Source: Pelagibius sp965227505 (GTDB lineage: Bacteria > Pseudomonadota > Alphaproteobacteria > Kiloniellales > Kiloniellaceae). From it: a stretch of DNA of 64,000 bases. The translations under genes and the position numbers were made by a program. The stretch lies in assembly GCF_965227505.1 (NCBI RefSeq), contig NZ_OZ245757.1, forward strand, positions 1,488,001-1,552,000, read 5' to 3'. The notes under the pieces were generated by a model. That model was not told where the DNA came from. It did no database searches and saw only the letters and a program-made list of their open reading frames with translations. Below are positions 1 to 8,824 of this stretch, piece by piece. Numbering within the stretch: position 1 is the stretch's first letter; each line of letters begins with the position of its first letter.

Positions 1-811
1 AGGGAGCTGCCAAGACGCTGAAGAAACCGGTCGTCGCGAACAGAGGACCGGGCGCGGGCCGGTAGCCATTGGCATTGAGCACCGCAACACCGGTGATGTT
101 CTGCGACGCCATGGTGACGATGAACAGCGGCAGGGCGACGCCGATGAGGGCCGGCAGCGAGAATTCGGGAACGACCAGCACAGGCTGCGGCAGGAACTGC
201 GCGGCCCGCAGATCCGGAAGATCGCTGGTCAGGAGGATGACGACAACCGCCACCAGAAAAGCGACAGGAACGGCCAGGAGCCGGTTGAGACGCCAGACCA
301 GGGCCCAGGCCAGGACCACCGGCAGCGCAAGAGCCGGGCCCTCGACGACAGCCTGCACCGGAGCCAGGCAGAAGGTCAGGAGGACACCGGCCAGCATCGC
401 GTTCGCCAGCGGCGACGGGATGGCTGAAATCCAGCGGGCCAGCGGCTTCCAAAGCCCGGCGGCAACAATCAAGCCGCCGCAGACCATGAAGGCACCGACC
501 GCCGTGGCGAAGCCGCCGTCCTGCGGACCCGTGGTCGCCAACAGGGCCGCCCCCGGGGTCGACCAGGCGACACTGACCGGCAACCTTGTCTTCAGGCTCA
601 GCAGGATGCTGCAGAGCCCCATCGCGAGGGAAAGCGCCATCAGGCCGGAGGCCGCCTGGGCCGGGCTGGCGCCGATCCCGTCGAGGCCCTGCAAGACAAC
701 CGCGAAAGAACTGACAAAGCCCACCACCGCAGCCAGAAGGCCGGCAGAGGCAGCCTGCAACGAGAACACACCAGGGAGATTGCCGGCACCCTGGCTGCTG
801 GCGGCGTTCAT
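1..811 (-). CDS. benE: BenE-family (benzoate/H+ symporter-like) transporter, partial at window edge
   Basis: An inner-membrane secondary transporter of the BenE family; known members move benzoate with protons, but the substrate here is not shown. About 270 codons from the N-terminus are visible and the C-terminus lies beyond position 1. The translation is a run of hydrophobic segments, with a conserved stretch near the cut end reading TMASQNITGVAVLNANGY, close to the family signature MASQN-P-G-AVL. The ATG overlaps the stop of the upstream epimerase gene as ATGA (808-811), so translation is probably coupled and the three leftward genes form one operon. That context suggests import of a compound handled by the DgcN/DgcA pair rather than benzoate. 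Family call is firm; substrate is open. Confidence 0.85.
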   Translation of the reverse strand, partial: MNAASSQGAGNLPGVFSLQAASAGLLAAVVGFVSSFAVVLQGLDGIGASPAQAASGLMALSLAMGLCSILLSLKTRLPVSVAWSTPGAALLATTGPQDGGFATAVGAFMVCGGLIVAAGLWKPLARWISAIPSPLANAMLAGVLLTFCLAPVQAVVEGPALALPVVLAWALVWRLNRLLAVPVAFLVAVVVILLTSDLPDLRAAQFLPQPVLVVPEFSLPALIGVALPLFIVTMASQNITGVAVLNANGYRPAPGPLFATTGFFSVLAAP

Positions 812-1797
812 CCCCAAAGAGACGGCTCTGGCGGGAAGACCTGGCTGTCGACAATCCTGAGCGCCGGATCGCGATCCTTGGCGAGCAGCAGCGGCCCGTC
901 GAGATCGACCACCGGCACGCCCTGAGCCAGGATCACCGCCGGCGCCATGGCCAGGGAGGTTGCCACCATGCAGCCCACCATAATGCCGAAACCCGCCGCC
1001 TCGGCGGTGGCCTTCAGCTTCAGCGCCTCGGTCAGGCCGCCGGTCTTGTCGAGCTTGATGTTGACCATGTCGTAGCGCCCCTGGAGCTGCGCCAGGGTCG
1101 CGGTGTCGTGGCAGGATTCGTCGGCACAGACCGGCACGGGGCGCTTCATGCCGCCAAGCGCCTGGTCTTCGCCAGCCGGCAGCGGCTGTTCGATCATCTC
1201 AACGCCGAGCACCGCCAGCTGCGGCGCCAGCTGGACGTAGTCCGCCGCCGACCAGCCTTCGTTGGCGTCAACGACGATGCGCGCTTCGGGCGCCTGCTCG
1301 CGGACCGCCACCACCCGCGCCATGTCCTCCGGGCCGGCCAGCTTCAGCTTCAGAAGCGGACGCGCGGCGTTGGCCGCCGCTGCCTTGGCCATGTTCTCGA
1401 CCGTATCGAGGGAGAGCGTATAGGCCGTGGTCACCGGGCCGGGCTCGGCGGCACCGATCAGTTCCCAGTAGCGATGACCGGCCTGCTTGGCCTCGAGGTC
1501 CCAGAAGGCGCAGTCGACGGCATTGCGCGCCGCACCCGGCGGCAGGATCTTCTGCAAGCCAAGTCTGTCGAGACCCCGGGCCAGCCGCGGGCGCAGTCCT
1601 TCTATGTCAGCGATCACGTCCGCCATGGTCTCGCCATAACGGGTATAGGGCACCGCCTCGCCGCGCCCGGTTTTGCCGCCTGCGCTGAGTTCCACCAGCA
1701 CCACGTCCGCCGAGGTCTTGGTGCCGCGCGAGATCGTGAAGCTGCCGCGGATGGGCCAGGCCTCTGCGGAAACCTTGAGATCGATCATGAGGGCCAC
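808..1797 (-). CDS. dgcA: Enolase-superfamily racemase/epimerase (DgcA / L-Ala-D/L-Glu epimerase type)
   Basis: A cytosolic muconate-lactonizing-subgroup enolase. Such enzymes epimerise dipeptides (YcjG type) or, as DgcA, racemise N-acetyl-D-glutamate to the L form. The N-terminal cap (about 1-115) precedes a barrel with the KxK acid/base pair at K150/K152 (LLKLKLAG), metal ligands D177 (VVDAN), E203 (IEQPL) and D226 (CADES), and the opposing base K248 (NIKLDK). All catalytic residues are present in 329 residues, a normal length. The GTG start lies 14 bases after the stop of the dgcN-like gene; an in-frame ATG at 1788 is an alternative. The partner gene decides for DgcA over dipeptide epimerase, so the exact substrate is inferred from context. 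Confidence 0.82.
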   Translation of the reverse strand: MALMIDLKVSAEAWPIRGSFTISRGTKTSADVVLVELSAGGKTGRGEAVPYTRYGETMADVIADIEGLRPRLARGLDRLGLQKILPPGAARNAVDCAFWDLEAKQAGHRYWELIGAAEPGPVTTAYTLSLDTVENMAKAAAANAARPLLKLKLAGPEDMARVVAVREQAPEARIVVDANEGWSAADYVQLAPQLAVLGVEMIEQPLPAGEDQALGGMKRPVPVCADESCHDTATLAQLQGRYDMVNIKLDKTGGLTEALKLKATAEAAGFGIMVGCMVATSLAMAPAVILAQGVPVVDLDGPLLLAKDRDPALRIVDSQVFPPEPSLWG

Positions 1798-1811
1798 CCG
1801 AACGCGAGCTG

Positions 1812-2807
1812 CTAAAGCCTGTCGACCAAGGGCTTCACCCCGTCACGGAACGGATCGACAGCGGGCAACCCGAACTCCGTCTCAAGATCCCGCAGGTAGG
1901 CGTCAACTGACTCGCTGGGCATCTGCGAGGTGTTGACGGCAATGCCGATGAAGCGCACCTCGGGATTGGTCAGCCGGGCGGCGGCGAGGTTGGCGTCGAT
2001 GCAGGCCTGCAGGCCGGGCAGGGCAAAGTCCGGCAGGCCGCGCATGTGCTGGCGGGTTGGCTCGTGACAGAGCACCAGGGCATCGGGCTGGCTGCCGTGC
2101 AGCAGGCCCATGGACACGCCGGCGAAGGAGGCATGAAACAGCGATCCCTGGCCTTCGACGATATCCCAATGATCGTCGTCGTTGGCCGGCGAAAGGTACT
2201 CCACGGCTCCGGAGATGAAGTCGGCGACCACGGCGTCGATCGAGACCCCCTCGCCGGCGATCAGGATGCCGGTCTGGCCGGTGGCGCGGAAATCAGCCTT
2301 CAAGCCCCGCGCCTTCATGTCCTTTTCGATGGCAAGCGTGGTGTACATCTTCCCGACCGAACAATCCGTACCCACGGCGAGCAGGCGCTTGCCCGGCCGC
2401 CTGCTGCCACTGGCCACCGCGAACTCGCGGTCGGGATGGCGCACGTCGAACAGGCGGCGGCCGTGCTGCTCTGCCGCTGCCTTCAGGACCGGAACGTCGA
2501 CGAGGCGGTTGTGCAGCCCGGCCGCGAGGTCGAAGCCCAGCAGCAACGCCTGCTCGAGGACCGATACCCAGGCCTCGGAGAACACCCCGCCGCGATTGGC
2601 AACGCCGATGACCAGGGTCTTCGCGCCTGCTTCCCTGGCAGCCTCCAAACTGAGGTCCGGCAGTCCGAGATCCGCCTGACAGCCCTCCAGGCGGAACTGC
2701 CCGACACACCAGTCAGGGCGCCAGTGGGCGATGCCCTGGGCGGTCTTGGCCGCCAGTTGATCCGGCGCGTCGCCGAGAAACAATAGATACGGATGCTCAA
2801 TCGCCAT
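1812..2807 (-). CDS. dgcN: DUF1611-family P-loop protein, DgcN-type D-glutamate N-acetyltransferase
   Basis: Members of the DUF1611/DgcN family N-acetylate D-glutamate, after which DgcA converts N-acetyl-D-glutamate to N-acetyl-L-glutamate. The 331-residue product has a Rossmann-like N-terminal domain (1-135) and a P-loop-like motif GTDCSVGKMY at about 146-155. I chose the ATG at 2807 because it gives MAIEHPYLLFLGDAPDQ, which matches the usual family N-terminus, and a purine-rich AGGGGCAG lies just upstream; an earlier in-frame ATG at 2843 is less likely. It is the first gene of the leftward dgcN-dgcA-benE unit. Family membership is clear from sequence; the D-glutamate role rests on published DgcN/DgcA work and the conserved pairing. 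Confidence 0.8.
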   Translation of the reverse strand: MAIEHPYLLFLGDAPDQLAAKTAQGIAHWRPDWCVGQFRLEGCQADLGLPDLSLEAAREAGAKTLVIGVANRGGVFSEAWVSVLEQALLLGFDLAAGLHNRLVDVPVLKAAAEQHGRRLFDVRHPDREFAVASGSRRPGKRLLAVGTDCSVGKMYTTLAIEKDMKARGLKADFRATGQTGILIAGEGVSIDAVVADFISGAVEYLSPANDDDHWDIVEGQGSLFHASFAGVSMGLLHGSQPDALVLCHEPTRQHMRGLPDFALPGLQACIDANLAAARLTNPEVRFIGIAVNTSQMPSESVDAYLRDLETEFGLPAVDPFRDGVKPLVDRL

Positions 2808-3111
2808 CTGCCCCTGGACCTCTTGCTGATTGCACACCGCCATACGGCGGCGCAGCATCTTAGGGACAACTGATCAGCGCGCCAAGCCGGGCGCCTGGGG
2901 AATCGCCCGTCAGACGCCCCCGACCCCGGAAGCCTCGGGTCCTATGCCCCCGGCTCAATCCACCGGCCGGGTACCCCGGTCCCATGCCCTCGGTGCCGGC
3001 CGCCGGCCATCAGCAAGAGGAAGGGGCCGGCGGAGTTTTGTTCAGCCGGGCCCTGCCCTATCATCGGCGTCGCGCCTTCCCCCGCCCTTCCCCTTGCAGC
3101 CGCGGAACCCT
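2808..3111. other. Divergent intergenic region between dgcN-like gene and MATE gene
   Basis: About 300 bases separate two divergently read genes and must hold promoters for both. Reading frames continue open through it on the plus strand, but their translation is proline/arginine-rich and low in complexity, with no family resemblance, so I do not extend the MATE gene into it. No clear sigma-70 boxes or strong palindrome stand out. Confidence 0.5.
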
Positions 3112-4539
3112 ATGGACGAGCCCTCCGATCCCAAGCCGGCTGCCCCCAGGGACCCTCGGCACTCTCAAAACACCGAAGCCCCCGGGCCGAGACCCGGCGA
3201 TGACTCGGGAGACTGGAGCCGCCGGATCTGGCGGCTGGCGGCGCCCATCATGCTGGCCAACCTGACGACGCCGCTGCTCGGCATCGTCGACACCGCCGTG
3301 GTCGGCCATCTTCCCGATCCACGCTTCATCGGCGGCGTGGCGGTCGGCAGCCTGATCTTCAGCTTCCTGTTCTGGAGCTTCGGTTTCCTGCGCATGGGGA
3401 CGACCGGCTTCACCGCCCAGGCCTACGGTGCCGGCGACCGGGATGAACTGCGCGCCGCACTGCTACGCCCCCTGGCGCTGGCGCTGGTCTTCGGCCTGGT
3501 GATCATCGCCACGCAAGTTCCCGTGCGCGGCCTCGCACTCTGGGCGATCGACGCCAGCGCGGCGGTGAGCGGCGAAGCGGCGACCTACTTCGACATCCGC
3601 ATCTGGAGCGCGCCGGCGGCCCTGGTGAACTTTACGCTCTTCGGTTGGCTGCTGGGGGTGCAGCGCGCCCGGACCGCGCTGGTCCTGCAGATCGTTCTGA
3701 ACGGGATCAACATCGTGCTCGATCTGGTCTTCGTGCTGGGGTTTGGTTGGGGCGTGGCCGGCGTTGCCTGGGCAACCCTGGCCGCCGAGGTCGGCGCGGC
3801 GGCCCTGGGGCTCGCGGTGGTCTGGCGGCATCTCGGCAGGCGCCTGGAGCGGGGGGATCTCGAGCGCCTGCTGGAGCGCAGCCGCATGCTCGCCCTGTTC
3901 CGGGTCAACATCGACATCTTCCTCAGGACCCTGTGCCTGCTGCTGGCCTCGGGCGCCTTCACGGCCCAGAGCGCGGGCTTCGGCGACGTGACATTGGCGG
4001 GCAACGCGATCCTCCTGAAGCTGCAGACCGTTGTCGCGTACGGGCTCGACGGCCTGGCCCATGCCCTGGAAGTCCTGGCCGGCAGTGCCTATGGCGCCCG
4101 CAACCGGCGCACCTTCCGTCAGGTGATTGTCGTCTGCAGCCTCTGGGCCCTGGGCGCGGCGCTGTTGCTGAGCCTTGTCTTCGCCGCCGCCGGGACGCCC
4201 ATCGTCGCCGTTTTCACCGACATCGCCAGCGTGCGGGAAAGCGCCGAAACCTATCTTTGGTGGATCGTGCTTTCACCGCTCGTGTCGGTCTGGAGTTTCC
4301 TGCTGGACGGCATCTTCATCGGCGCCACCCGGACCGCGGCCATGCGCAATGCCGCATTCCTGTCTCTCGGCTGCTTTCTGGCACTGTCCTGGGCCCTGGT
4401 ACCCTGGCTCGGAAACCACGGGCTGTGGCTGAGCTTCACGCTCTATATGGCCGCGCGCGCCATCACCCTTGCCCTCTGGTACCCGGCTCTGGAGCGCAGT
4501 GCGGGAAGCCCTGGGGAGAGTTCGCGTCCAAACGGTTAG
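3112..4539 (+). CDS. MATE-family (DinF subgroup) multidrug/metabolite exporter
   Basis: A 475-residue inner-membrane cation-coupled exporter of the MATE family. After a polar tail of about 40 residues the protein reads IWRLAAPIMLANL, the first MATE helix, followed by a GIVDTAVVGHL segment and about 12 hydrophobic helices, the usual two-bundle layout; the repeat shows as a second related block from about residue 260. The length and motifs resemble the DinF branch. The reading frame is open well upstream, but ATG 3112 is the best start because the preceding sequence is not MATE-like. Its stop overlaps by 4 bases the stop end of a convergent gene. Substrate cannot be read from sequence. Confidence 0.88.
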   Translation: MDEPSDPKPAAPRDPRHSQNTEAPGPRPGDDSGDWSRRIWRLAAPIMLANLTTPLLGIVDTAVVGHLPDPRFIGGVAVGSLIFSFLFWSFGFLRMGTTGFTAQAYGAGDRDELRAALLRPLALALVFGLVIIATQVPVRGLALWAIDASAAVSGEAATYFDIRIWSAPAALVNFTLFGWLLGVQRARTALVLQIVLNGINIVLDLVFVLGFGWGVAGVAWATLAAEVGAAALGLAVVWRHLGRRLERGDLERLLERSRMLALFRVNIDIFLRTLCLLLASGAFTAQSAGFGDVTLAGNAILLKLQTVVAYGLDGLAHALEVLAGSAYGARNRRTFRQVIVVCSLWALGAALLLSLVFAAAGTPIVAVFTDIASVRESAETYLWWIVLSPLVSVWSFLLDGIFIGATRTAAMRNAAFLSLGCFLALSWALVPWLGNHGLWLSFTLYMAARAITLALWYPALERSAGSPGESSRPNG

Positions 4540-5120
4540 GCGGTGCGGCCCAGTTTTGCCGGCCGCAGCGGCTGAAGAGGCTGGCTGAGGAGAAGGTCGA
4601 AACTGCCGGTTCCCTCGTCGACCGCAGCAGCGTCGCAATGCCAGCAGCTGTAGCGCAGGGCCCAAAGGGGCAGCTTCTGACGGCTGAGAGCATCCAGCAG
4701 GCGCTGGGAGAGAACCTGCTCGGCCAGGGCATCGTCGTTGACGCCAGGCGGGTGGATAAACACCACGAGGAGCGCGCCGTCGCGGCTCGGCCCGGCGATC
4801 AGATAGGGATCGTCGATCACCGCCAAGCGACCGTCGCAGCCCTGCCGCAACCTTACGCAGCAAAGCGACAGCCGCACGTGAAGACCGCGCAGGCGGCGCA
4901 GGCTGTCGAGAATGCTCGCGGGCACGGAGAGTGCCGGCCGGGCTGTCGGGCCACCCGGCCGGCGCAGGGGAAGCTCGGGGGAGAACCCGAAGGGAGGGGC
5001 CGTCAGAACGCTTCCCCTGTTTGGCTGCTCATAGTCCTTCCCGCGGCCGGTCAATTGCGCCGCCACAGTGGAAGGCGCCGGACCGCTTTCAGATCCATGA
5101 GAACCTTGTTTGCTCCGCAT
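4536..5120 (-). CDS. Uncharacterised protein, about 194 residues
   Basis: I do not recognise this protein. The frame shows strong G/C preference at third codon positions over its whole length, which argues that it is coding rather than a shadow. The C-terminal half has an ordered core (VVFIHPPGVNDDALAEQVL, then LPLWALRYSCWHCDA) with a Cys-x2-His-Cys group that could bind metal; the first 45 residues look disordered. There is no signal peptide or membrane helix. It runs convergent to the MATE gene, the two stop codons overlapping within 4 bases. The start is uncertain: ATG 5120 is used, with a TTG at 5162 possible. It stands alone between the MATE gene and the two-component system. Confidence 0.58.
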   Translation of the reverse strand: MRSKQGSHGSESGPAPSTVAAQLTGRGKDYEQPNRGSVLTAPPFGFSPELPLRRPGGPTARPALSVPASILDSLRRLRGLHVRLSLCCVRLRQGCDGRLAVIDDPYLIAGPSRDGALLVVFIHPPGVNDDALAEQVLSQRLLDALSRQKLPLWALRYSCWHCDAAAVDEGTGSFDLLLSQPLQPLRPAKLGRTA

Positions 5121-5241
5121 CACGGACAAAGTAGCCGCTCTTACAACCAGACGGTGCGTCAAAGTTGTGGCGTGGAACGGGCCAAAAGGTGACGAAACTG
5201 CAAGATTTCCGCAATCTTTAGAGGCATTTACCGCAGTGCGG

Positions 5242-6795
5242 TTAGCCCGCCAAAGGGAAGCGCATCACCATCGCAAGACCGCCGTCAGGACGATTTTCCG
5301 CGCGCACACTGCCGCCTATCGCCTGTAAGTTGCGACGCACGATCCACAGCCCGATCCCCATATGCGGGTTGCCTTCGCCGCCATCCTGCTCGGGATCGCC
5401 CGCCGGCTTTGAGCGCAAGGACACGTAGCGCTCGAAAATCCGCGTCAGTTCGCCGTGCGGCACCCCGGGTCCGCGGTCGAGAAGGGAAAGTTCGGCACGG
5501 TCGTTTACCTTGCGAAGCTCGACGATGATCTTGGAGCCGTGCGGCGACACCTCGACCGCATTGTCGATGACGTTTTCCAGCACGGTTTCCAGAAGGTCCT
5601 CACCGGCCAGCACTGCCACGCCCTCCTGCAGGCGCGCGTCGAGGATGAGCCGGCGGCTGGCGAAGGTGTCCGCGTAGGCAGCCAGCATCCGCTCGACCAT
5701 CTCGGTGAGCACGATGCGCTGGCGCGGCGGGTCGAGAAGCTCGGCGGTGGTTTCCTCCAGGCGCCTTGCGTAGGCCACAAGATGGTCGAGGCGGTCGATC
5801 GACACCTCGAGGACGTCCAGGGCCCGCTGGCCGCGGACTTCCTCCGGCGCGACCAGACGGCGCAACGGTTCCAGAGACTGCCTCATGATCGCGATCGGCG
5901 TCTTGAAGGCGTGGGCGTTGTCCTCGGCCGCCAGCCGGATACTCTCCGCCGAGTCCTGCAGAGCCAGGGTCATGCGGTCGAACTCCTCGGCGACCGGGGC
6001 CAATTCCGGCACCCTGTTCTGCTTGCCGAAACTGACGTGACCCGACTTGCCGGTCCGGATGCTCCGCGCCAGGTAGCGAAACCGCATCAGGCCGCGCCAG
6101 ATCGACACGAAGAGGCCGATGGTGAAGATCGCCATGGCGAAGTAGATCGCCGCGGCAATGCGCACCTCGATGGTCTTCCAGTACGGCTGATCGATCGAGG
6201 TACCGAGGAATTCCGCCGTGGAGTGGGTGGTGATCACCGCCCAGCAGCCGGCGCCGGTGTTGATCGGCGTGATCGAGGTCAGCAGTTCCTCTTCGCCCGA
6301 GGGCCGGCGGTGGCGCAGAGCCATCGACAACTCGCCCCAGCAACTCTGGGCAAGATTGTCGAAGACGCCCCGCTCGACCAGCCGGTCCCGCTCCTCGGCC
6401 AGTTCGGTCGGCGCGATGGTGGGCTGGGACGCCACGAAGAAGAAGCTCTCGGCCCCGTACTCGCCGGTCGGCCGGAACAGGATCTTCACGCCGGTCTGCT
6501 GATTGGCGAAGCGCGCGACCTCGTCATTCAACAGGGGCAGCGAAGACACCTCTTGCTGTTCCAGGAGCGGCCGCAGGCTTTCGGCGACCACACGGCCCTG
6601 TTCGCGCACGCTTTCCATCAGCAGAAAACGCTTCTCCGCGTCGGCCTCGCGGAACTGGGTGTAGAGGATGACCGGCACGGCACAGAAGATGATCAGCAGC
6701 AGAACCAGCTTGCTGACCAGAGAGCGGAAGGGCAGACCGAGATCAAAACCCCGGCCGGCCGCTGCCGGCATTGGCCCCTCCACCCGCGCAACCAT
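5242..6795 (-). CDS. Membrane sensor histidine kinase
   Basis: The sensor half of a two-component system. The 517-residue product has TM1 at about 28-47, a periplasmic domain of about 165 residues, TM2 at about 213-233, and a juxtamembrane HAMP-like linker. The H-box is NAHAFKTP with the phospho-accepting His at about 295, followed by an ATPase domain with the N-box NVIDNAVEVSP (408-418), G1 DRGPGVP (440-446) and G2 MGIGLWIVRRN (479-489). The HAFKTP form resembles PhoQ-type kinases rather than the common SHELRTP. ATG 6795 lies 4 bases after the stop of the regulator gene, so the two are co-translated. The signal sensed is unknown; an in-frame ATG at 6771 is an alternative start. Confidence 0.9.
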   Translation of the reverse strand: MVARVEGPMPAAAGRGFDLGLPFRSLVSKLVLLLIIFCAVPVILYTQFREADAEKRFLLMESVREQGRVVAESLRPLLEQQEVSSLPLLNDEVARFANQQTGVKILFRPTGEYGAESFFFVASQPTIAPTELAEERDRLVERGVFDNLAQSCWGELSMALRHRRPSGEEELLTSITPINTGAGCWAVITTHSTAEFLGTSIDQPYWKTIEVRIAAAIYFAMAIFTIGLFVSIWRGLMRFRYLARSIRTGKSGHVSFGKQNRVPELAPVAEEFDRMTLALQDSAESIRLAAEDNAHAFKTPIAIMRQSLEPLRRLVAPEEVRGQRALDVLEVSIDRLDHLVAYARRLEETTAELLDPPRQRIVLTEMVERMLAAYADTFASRRLILDARLQEGVAVLAGEDLLETVLENVIDNAVEVSPHGSKIIVELRKVNDRAELSLLDRGPGVPHGELTRIFERYVSLRSKPAGDPEQDGGEGNPHMGIGLWIVRRNLQAIGGSVRAENRPDGGLAMVMRFPLAG

Positions 6796-6799
6796 GGCC

Positions 6800-7573
6800 T
6801 TAGGCGGCTCCGCCCTTGCCCGCCTGGTCGCGCCAGCGGTAACCGAAACCGGGGTAGTTCTCGATGCCGTCGAAGGAATCATCGACGTCACGGAACTTCT
6901 TGCGAATCCGCTTGATGAAGGACCGCACATTGGCGCGGTAGCCATCGGGCCCGTAGCCGGCCACGAAATCCTTGCCGCGGACGATGTCGTAGATCTGCCG
7001 ATAGGACACATCGCCGCCCTGCTGGGTCACCAGGAAGAGGACGATGGCGAACTCGGTGAGCGTCAGATCGACCTGCTTGCTGTCCCAAAAGGCCCGCGAG
7101 ATATCCGTCTTGAGCTCCAGGGGGCCGTTGCGGATGACAGCCGGCGTCTGGCCGCCGCCCTCCGCCGAGGGCTTCACACCCTCGGTGATCAGTTTCAGCC
7201 GCTGCAGGATGATCGGCAGACGGCGTGATTTGTCGATGAAGTCGACCGCCCCCCACTTCAGCGCCGCTTCCTCATAGATTTCGTCGCTGAGCACGGTGAG
7301 AAAAATCACCGGCGTCTGGATGCGGCACTCGCGCATGCGGCGCAGGACGGCAAGGCCGTCCAGACCGGGCATACGCCAGTCCAGAAGGACCGCCTCCGCC
7401 TCCTCGCCCGACATCATGAACTCCAAGGCGCTTTCGCCATTGGCAAAGTCCACGACCTCGTAGCCTTCCTCGGCCAAATTCAGCCCGAGGGATTCCCGGA
7501 AAAGATCGTCGTCATCGACGATGAACACACGATTGAAAGTTGTCTCTGTCACGACCGGCTGCACAGCCATCAT
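6800..7573 (-). CDS. OmpR-type response regulator
   Basis: The cytosolic partner of the adjacent sensor kinase. Residues 13-130 form a receiver domain: acidic pair in FIVDDDD (17-23), phospho-acceptor D65 in LLDWRMPG, the switch Thr in FLTVLSD, and the conserved Lys in IDKSRR. Residues about 150-250 form a winged-helix DNA-binding domain of the Trans_reg_C type, including RSFIKRIRKKF and the terminal GFGYRW hairpin typical of the OmpR class. The length (257) is slightly over the usual 230. The receiver resembles ChvI-like alphaproteobacterial regulators, but without a database comparison I do not assign a symbol. Two adjacent ATGs (7573, 7570) could serve as start. Confidence 0.92.
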   Translation of the reverse strand: MMAVQPVVTETTFNRVFIVDDDDLFRESLGLNLAEEGYEVVDFANGESALEFMMSGEEAEAVLLDWRMPGLDGLAVLRRMRECRIQTPVIFLTVLSDEIYEEAALKWGAVDFIDKSRRLPIILQRLKLITEGVKPSAEGGGQTPAVIRNGPLELKTDISRAFWDSKQVDLTLTEFAIVLFLVTQQGGDVSYRQIYDIVRGKDFVAGYGPDGYRANVRSFIKRIRKKFRDVDDSFDGIENYPGFGYRWRDQAGKGGAA

Positions 7574-7629
7574 TTCTCTCGCGCTCTTGGCGCCCCCTTA
7601 CTGTTGCCTGCTCTTCACTCCTTGCAACG

Positions 7630-8238
7630 CTAGCTGCCTCCGGCCGTCCCATTCGCCGGCTGCACCGCGGATGCGCCATCCTGCGCACCGCGTACAGCCT
7701 CGGCCTGAGCCAGCAGCTCGCTCAAACAAAGGCGGGCAAATTCGTCCGGCGCCTCGTCGCCGCCGGTGTCGCCCTCTGTTCCGCCTTTGACCTTGTACGT
7801 CAGCACTCGAAAGTCGCTGCCGCCAACCTTCGGATAGAAGAATATATGCAGAACGCAGTTGGTGCCATTGTAGGCCCAGATCTTCGCCGGCGGTTCTTCG
7901 ATCAACAGGGCCGGATCGCCCAGCAAGGCCGAGGTCCGCTCGAAGTCGAGCCCGACGAGGGCGTCCGGGTCGGCCTGCGGCTCCCGGATGGTCTCCAGCA
8001 TTGCCTGGGTGACCTCCGGCTTGCGCTTGGGGATGGGCGGTGGGGGTTTCAGTTCGACCACCTTTTCCTGTTCGGCACGCGTCGGAAAACGGCCCTGATC
8101 GCTCAGTGCTTTGTCCGAGGAGACAGGGCGCACGGAGCCCTGTGCCGGTCCCTGCGCCGCCGGGAATTGAATCCCCAGTTGGGCACACGCAGAAAGACCC
8201 AGCAATGCCATCCCCAGGACCCCGTATCGGAGCCTCAT
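7630..8238 (-). CDS. Predicted lipoprotein of unknown function
   Basis: A 202-residue secreted protein with a classical lipoprotein signal: a short basic start (MRLRYG), a hydrophobic run, and the lipobox GLSAC with the lipidated Cys at 18. The mature part is polar, with a proline-rich linker (ELKPPPPIPKRKPE), then a small domain around IWAYNGTNCVLHIFFYPK ending in a Gly/Ala-rich tail. I do not recognise a family; similar small lipoproteins are common next to two-component systems in alphaproteobacteria. ATG 8238 is chosen because an AGGA lies about 9 bases upstream and because it puts the signal peptide at the N-terminus. It reads in the same direction as the regulator-kinase pair and may share its transcript. 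Confidence 0.75.
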   Translation of the reverse strand: MRLRYGVLGMALLGLSACAQLGIQFPAAQGPAQGSVRPVSSDKALSDQGRFPTRAEQEKVVELKPPPPIPKRKPEVTQAMLETIREPQADPDALVGLDFERTSALLGDPALLIEEPPAKIWAYNGTNCVLHIFFYPKVGGSDFRVLTYKVKGGTEGDTGGDEAPDEFARLCLSELLAQAEAVRGAQDGASAVQPANGTAGGS

Positions 8239-8824
8239 TATCGTTTTCCTGATCGTCGTTCCGTCCGGCCGTACCGGAACCCTGTTAATCGTGAACCGCA
8301 AAATCTTAACGAAACCCTAAGGCGATGGCGTTCGCGGGCAGCGCCGCCGCGTGCGCAGCGAGATTTATCCAAATCGGCAGCCAAGCCCTTAATTTAAAAC
8401 GCATCCTTCGCAGTGTGACAAATTTGTGCGGTGCCGCGATAAAGTCCGATTTCGGCCCGCAACGGATCACAGGAGCGTCCTTGCAGGGCGCCGCCACCCC
8501 TTTCCAAATCTGATTGCGTTAACGTATCGCCTTTGGACTTCAACCCTCAACACCGTTCTTTGACCGCGAAAGGCGGCGAAGTTAGGGCAAAGGTCAGGCA
8601 GCCGGATGACATCTCCGGGTTGTAGCCTCTTTTTGGCCGCAGCCGCCTGTCGGATCGGGCGCCCGCCACCGGAATGCCGAAGCCGCGCCCGGCCGTAGCG
8701 CAGCGCCGCGATGAAGCATTGACAAGCGCTATCGTGCGGCTTGATATCACGGGGAGGTTGGTCGAAACGGACCCAAAACGGCACCGAAGGTGCTGACATG
8801 AAGTCAAGAAACAGGGAACCCATC
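8239..8824. other. Long intergenic region upstream of potF
   Basis: Nearly 600 bases without a convincing gene. The few open frames crossing it translate to low-complexity or unrecognised sequence, and one simply runs antisense into potF. It must hold the leftward promoter for the lipoprotein gene and the rightward one for potF. I see no tRNA cloverleaf. Confidence 0.5.
8719..8747 (+). promoter_or_regulatory. Candidate sigma-70 promoter of the potFGHI operon
   Basis: A perfect -35 box TTGACA (8719-8724) is followed after 17 bases by TGATAT (8742-8747), a weak -10. It lies about 75 bases before the potF start in otherwise G+C-rich sequence. No operator is evident beside it. Assignment is by pattern only. 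Confidence 0.4.

Noticed and set aside
69..860. Long plus-strand open frame at the left edge
   Set aside because: Its translation is low-complexity and it lies opposite the BenE-family gene, which has clear membrane segments and family motifs.
3645..5192. A 515-codon plus-strand frame running past the MATE gene
   Set aside because: It is the +3 shadow of the MATE gene followed by the antisense of the convergent uncharacterised gene; translation is Arg/Pro/Gly-rich with no family resemblance.
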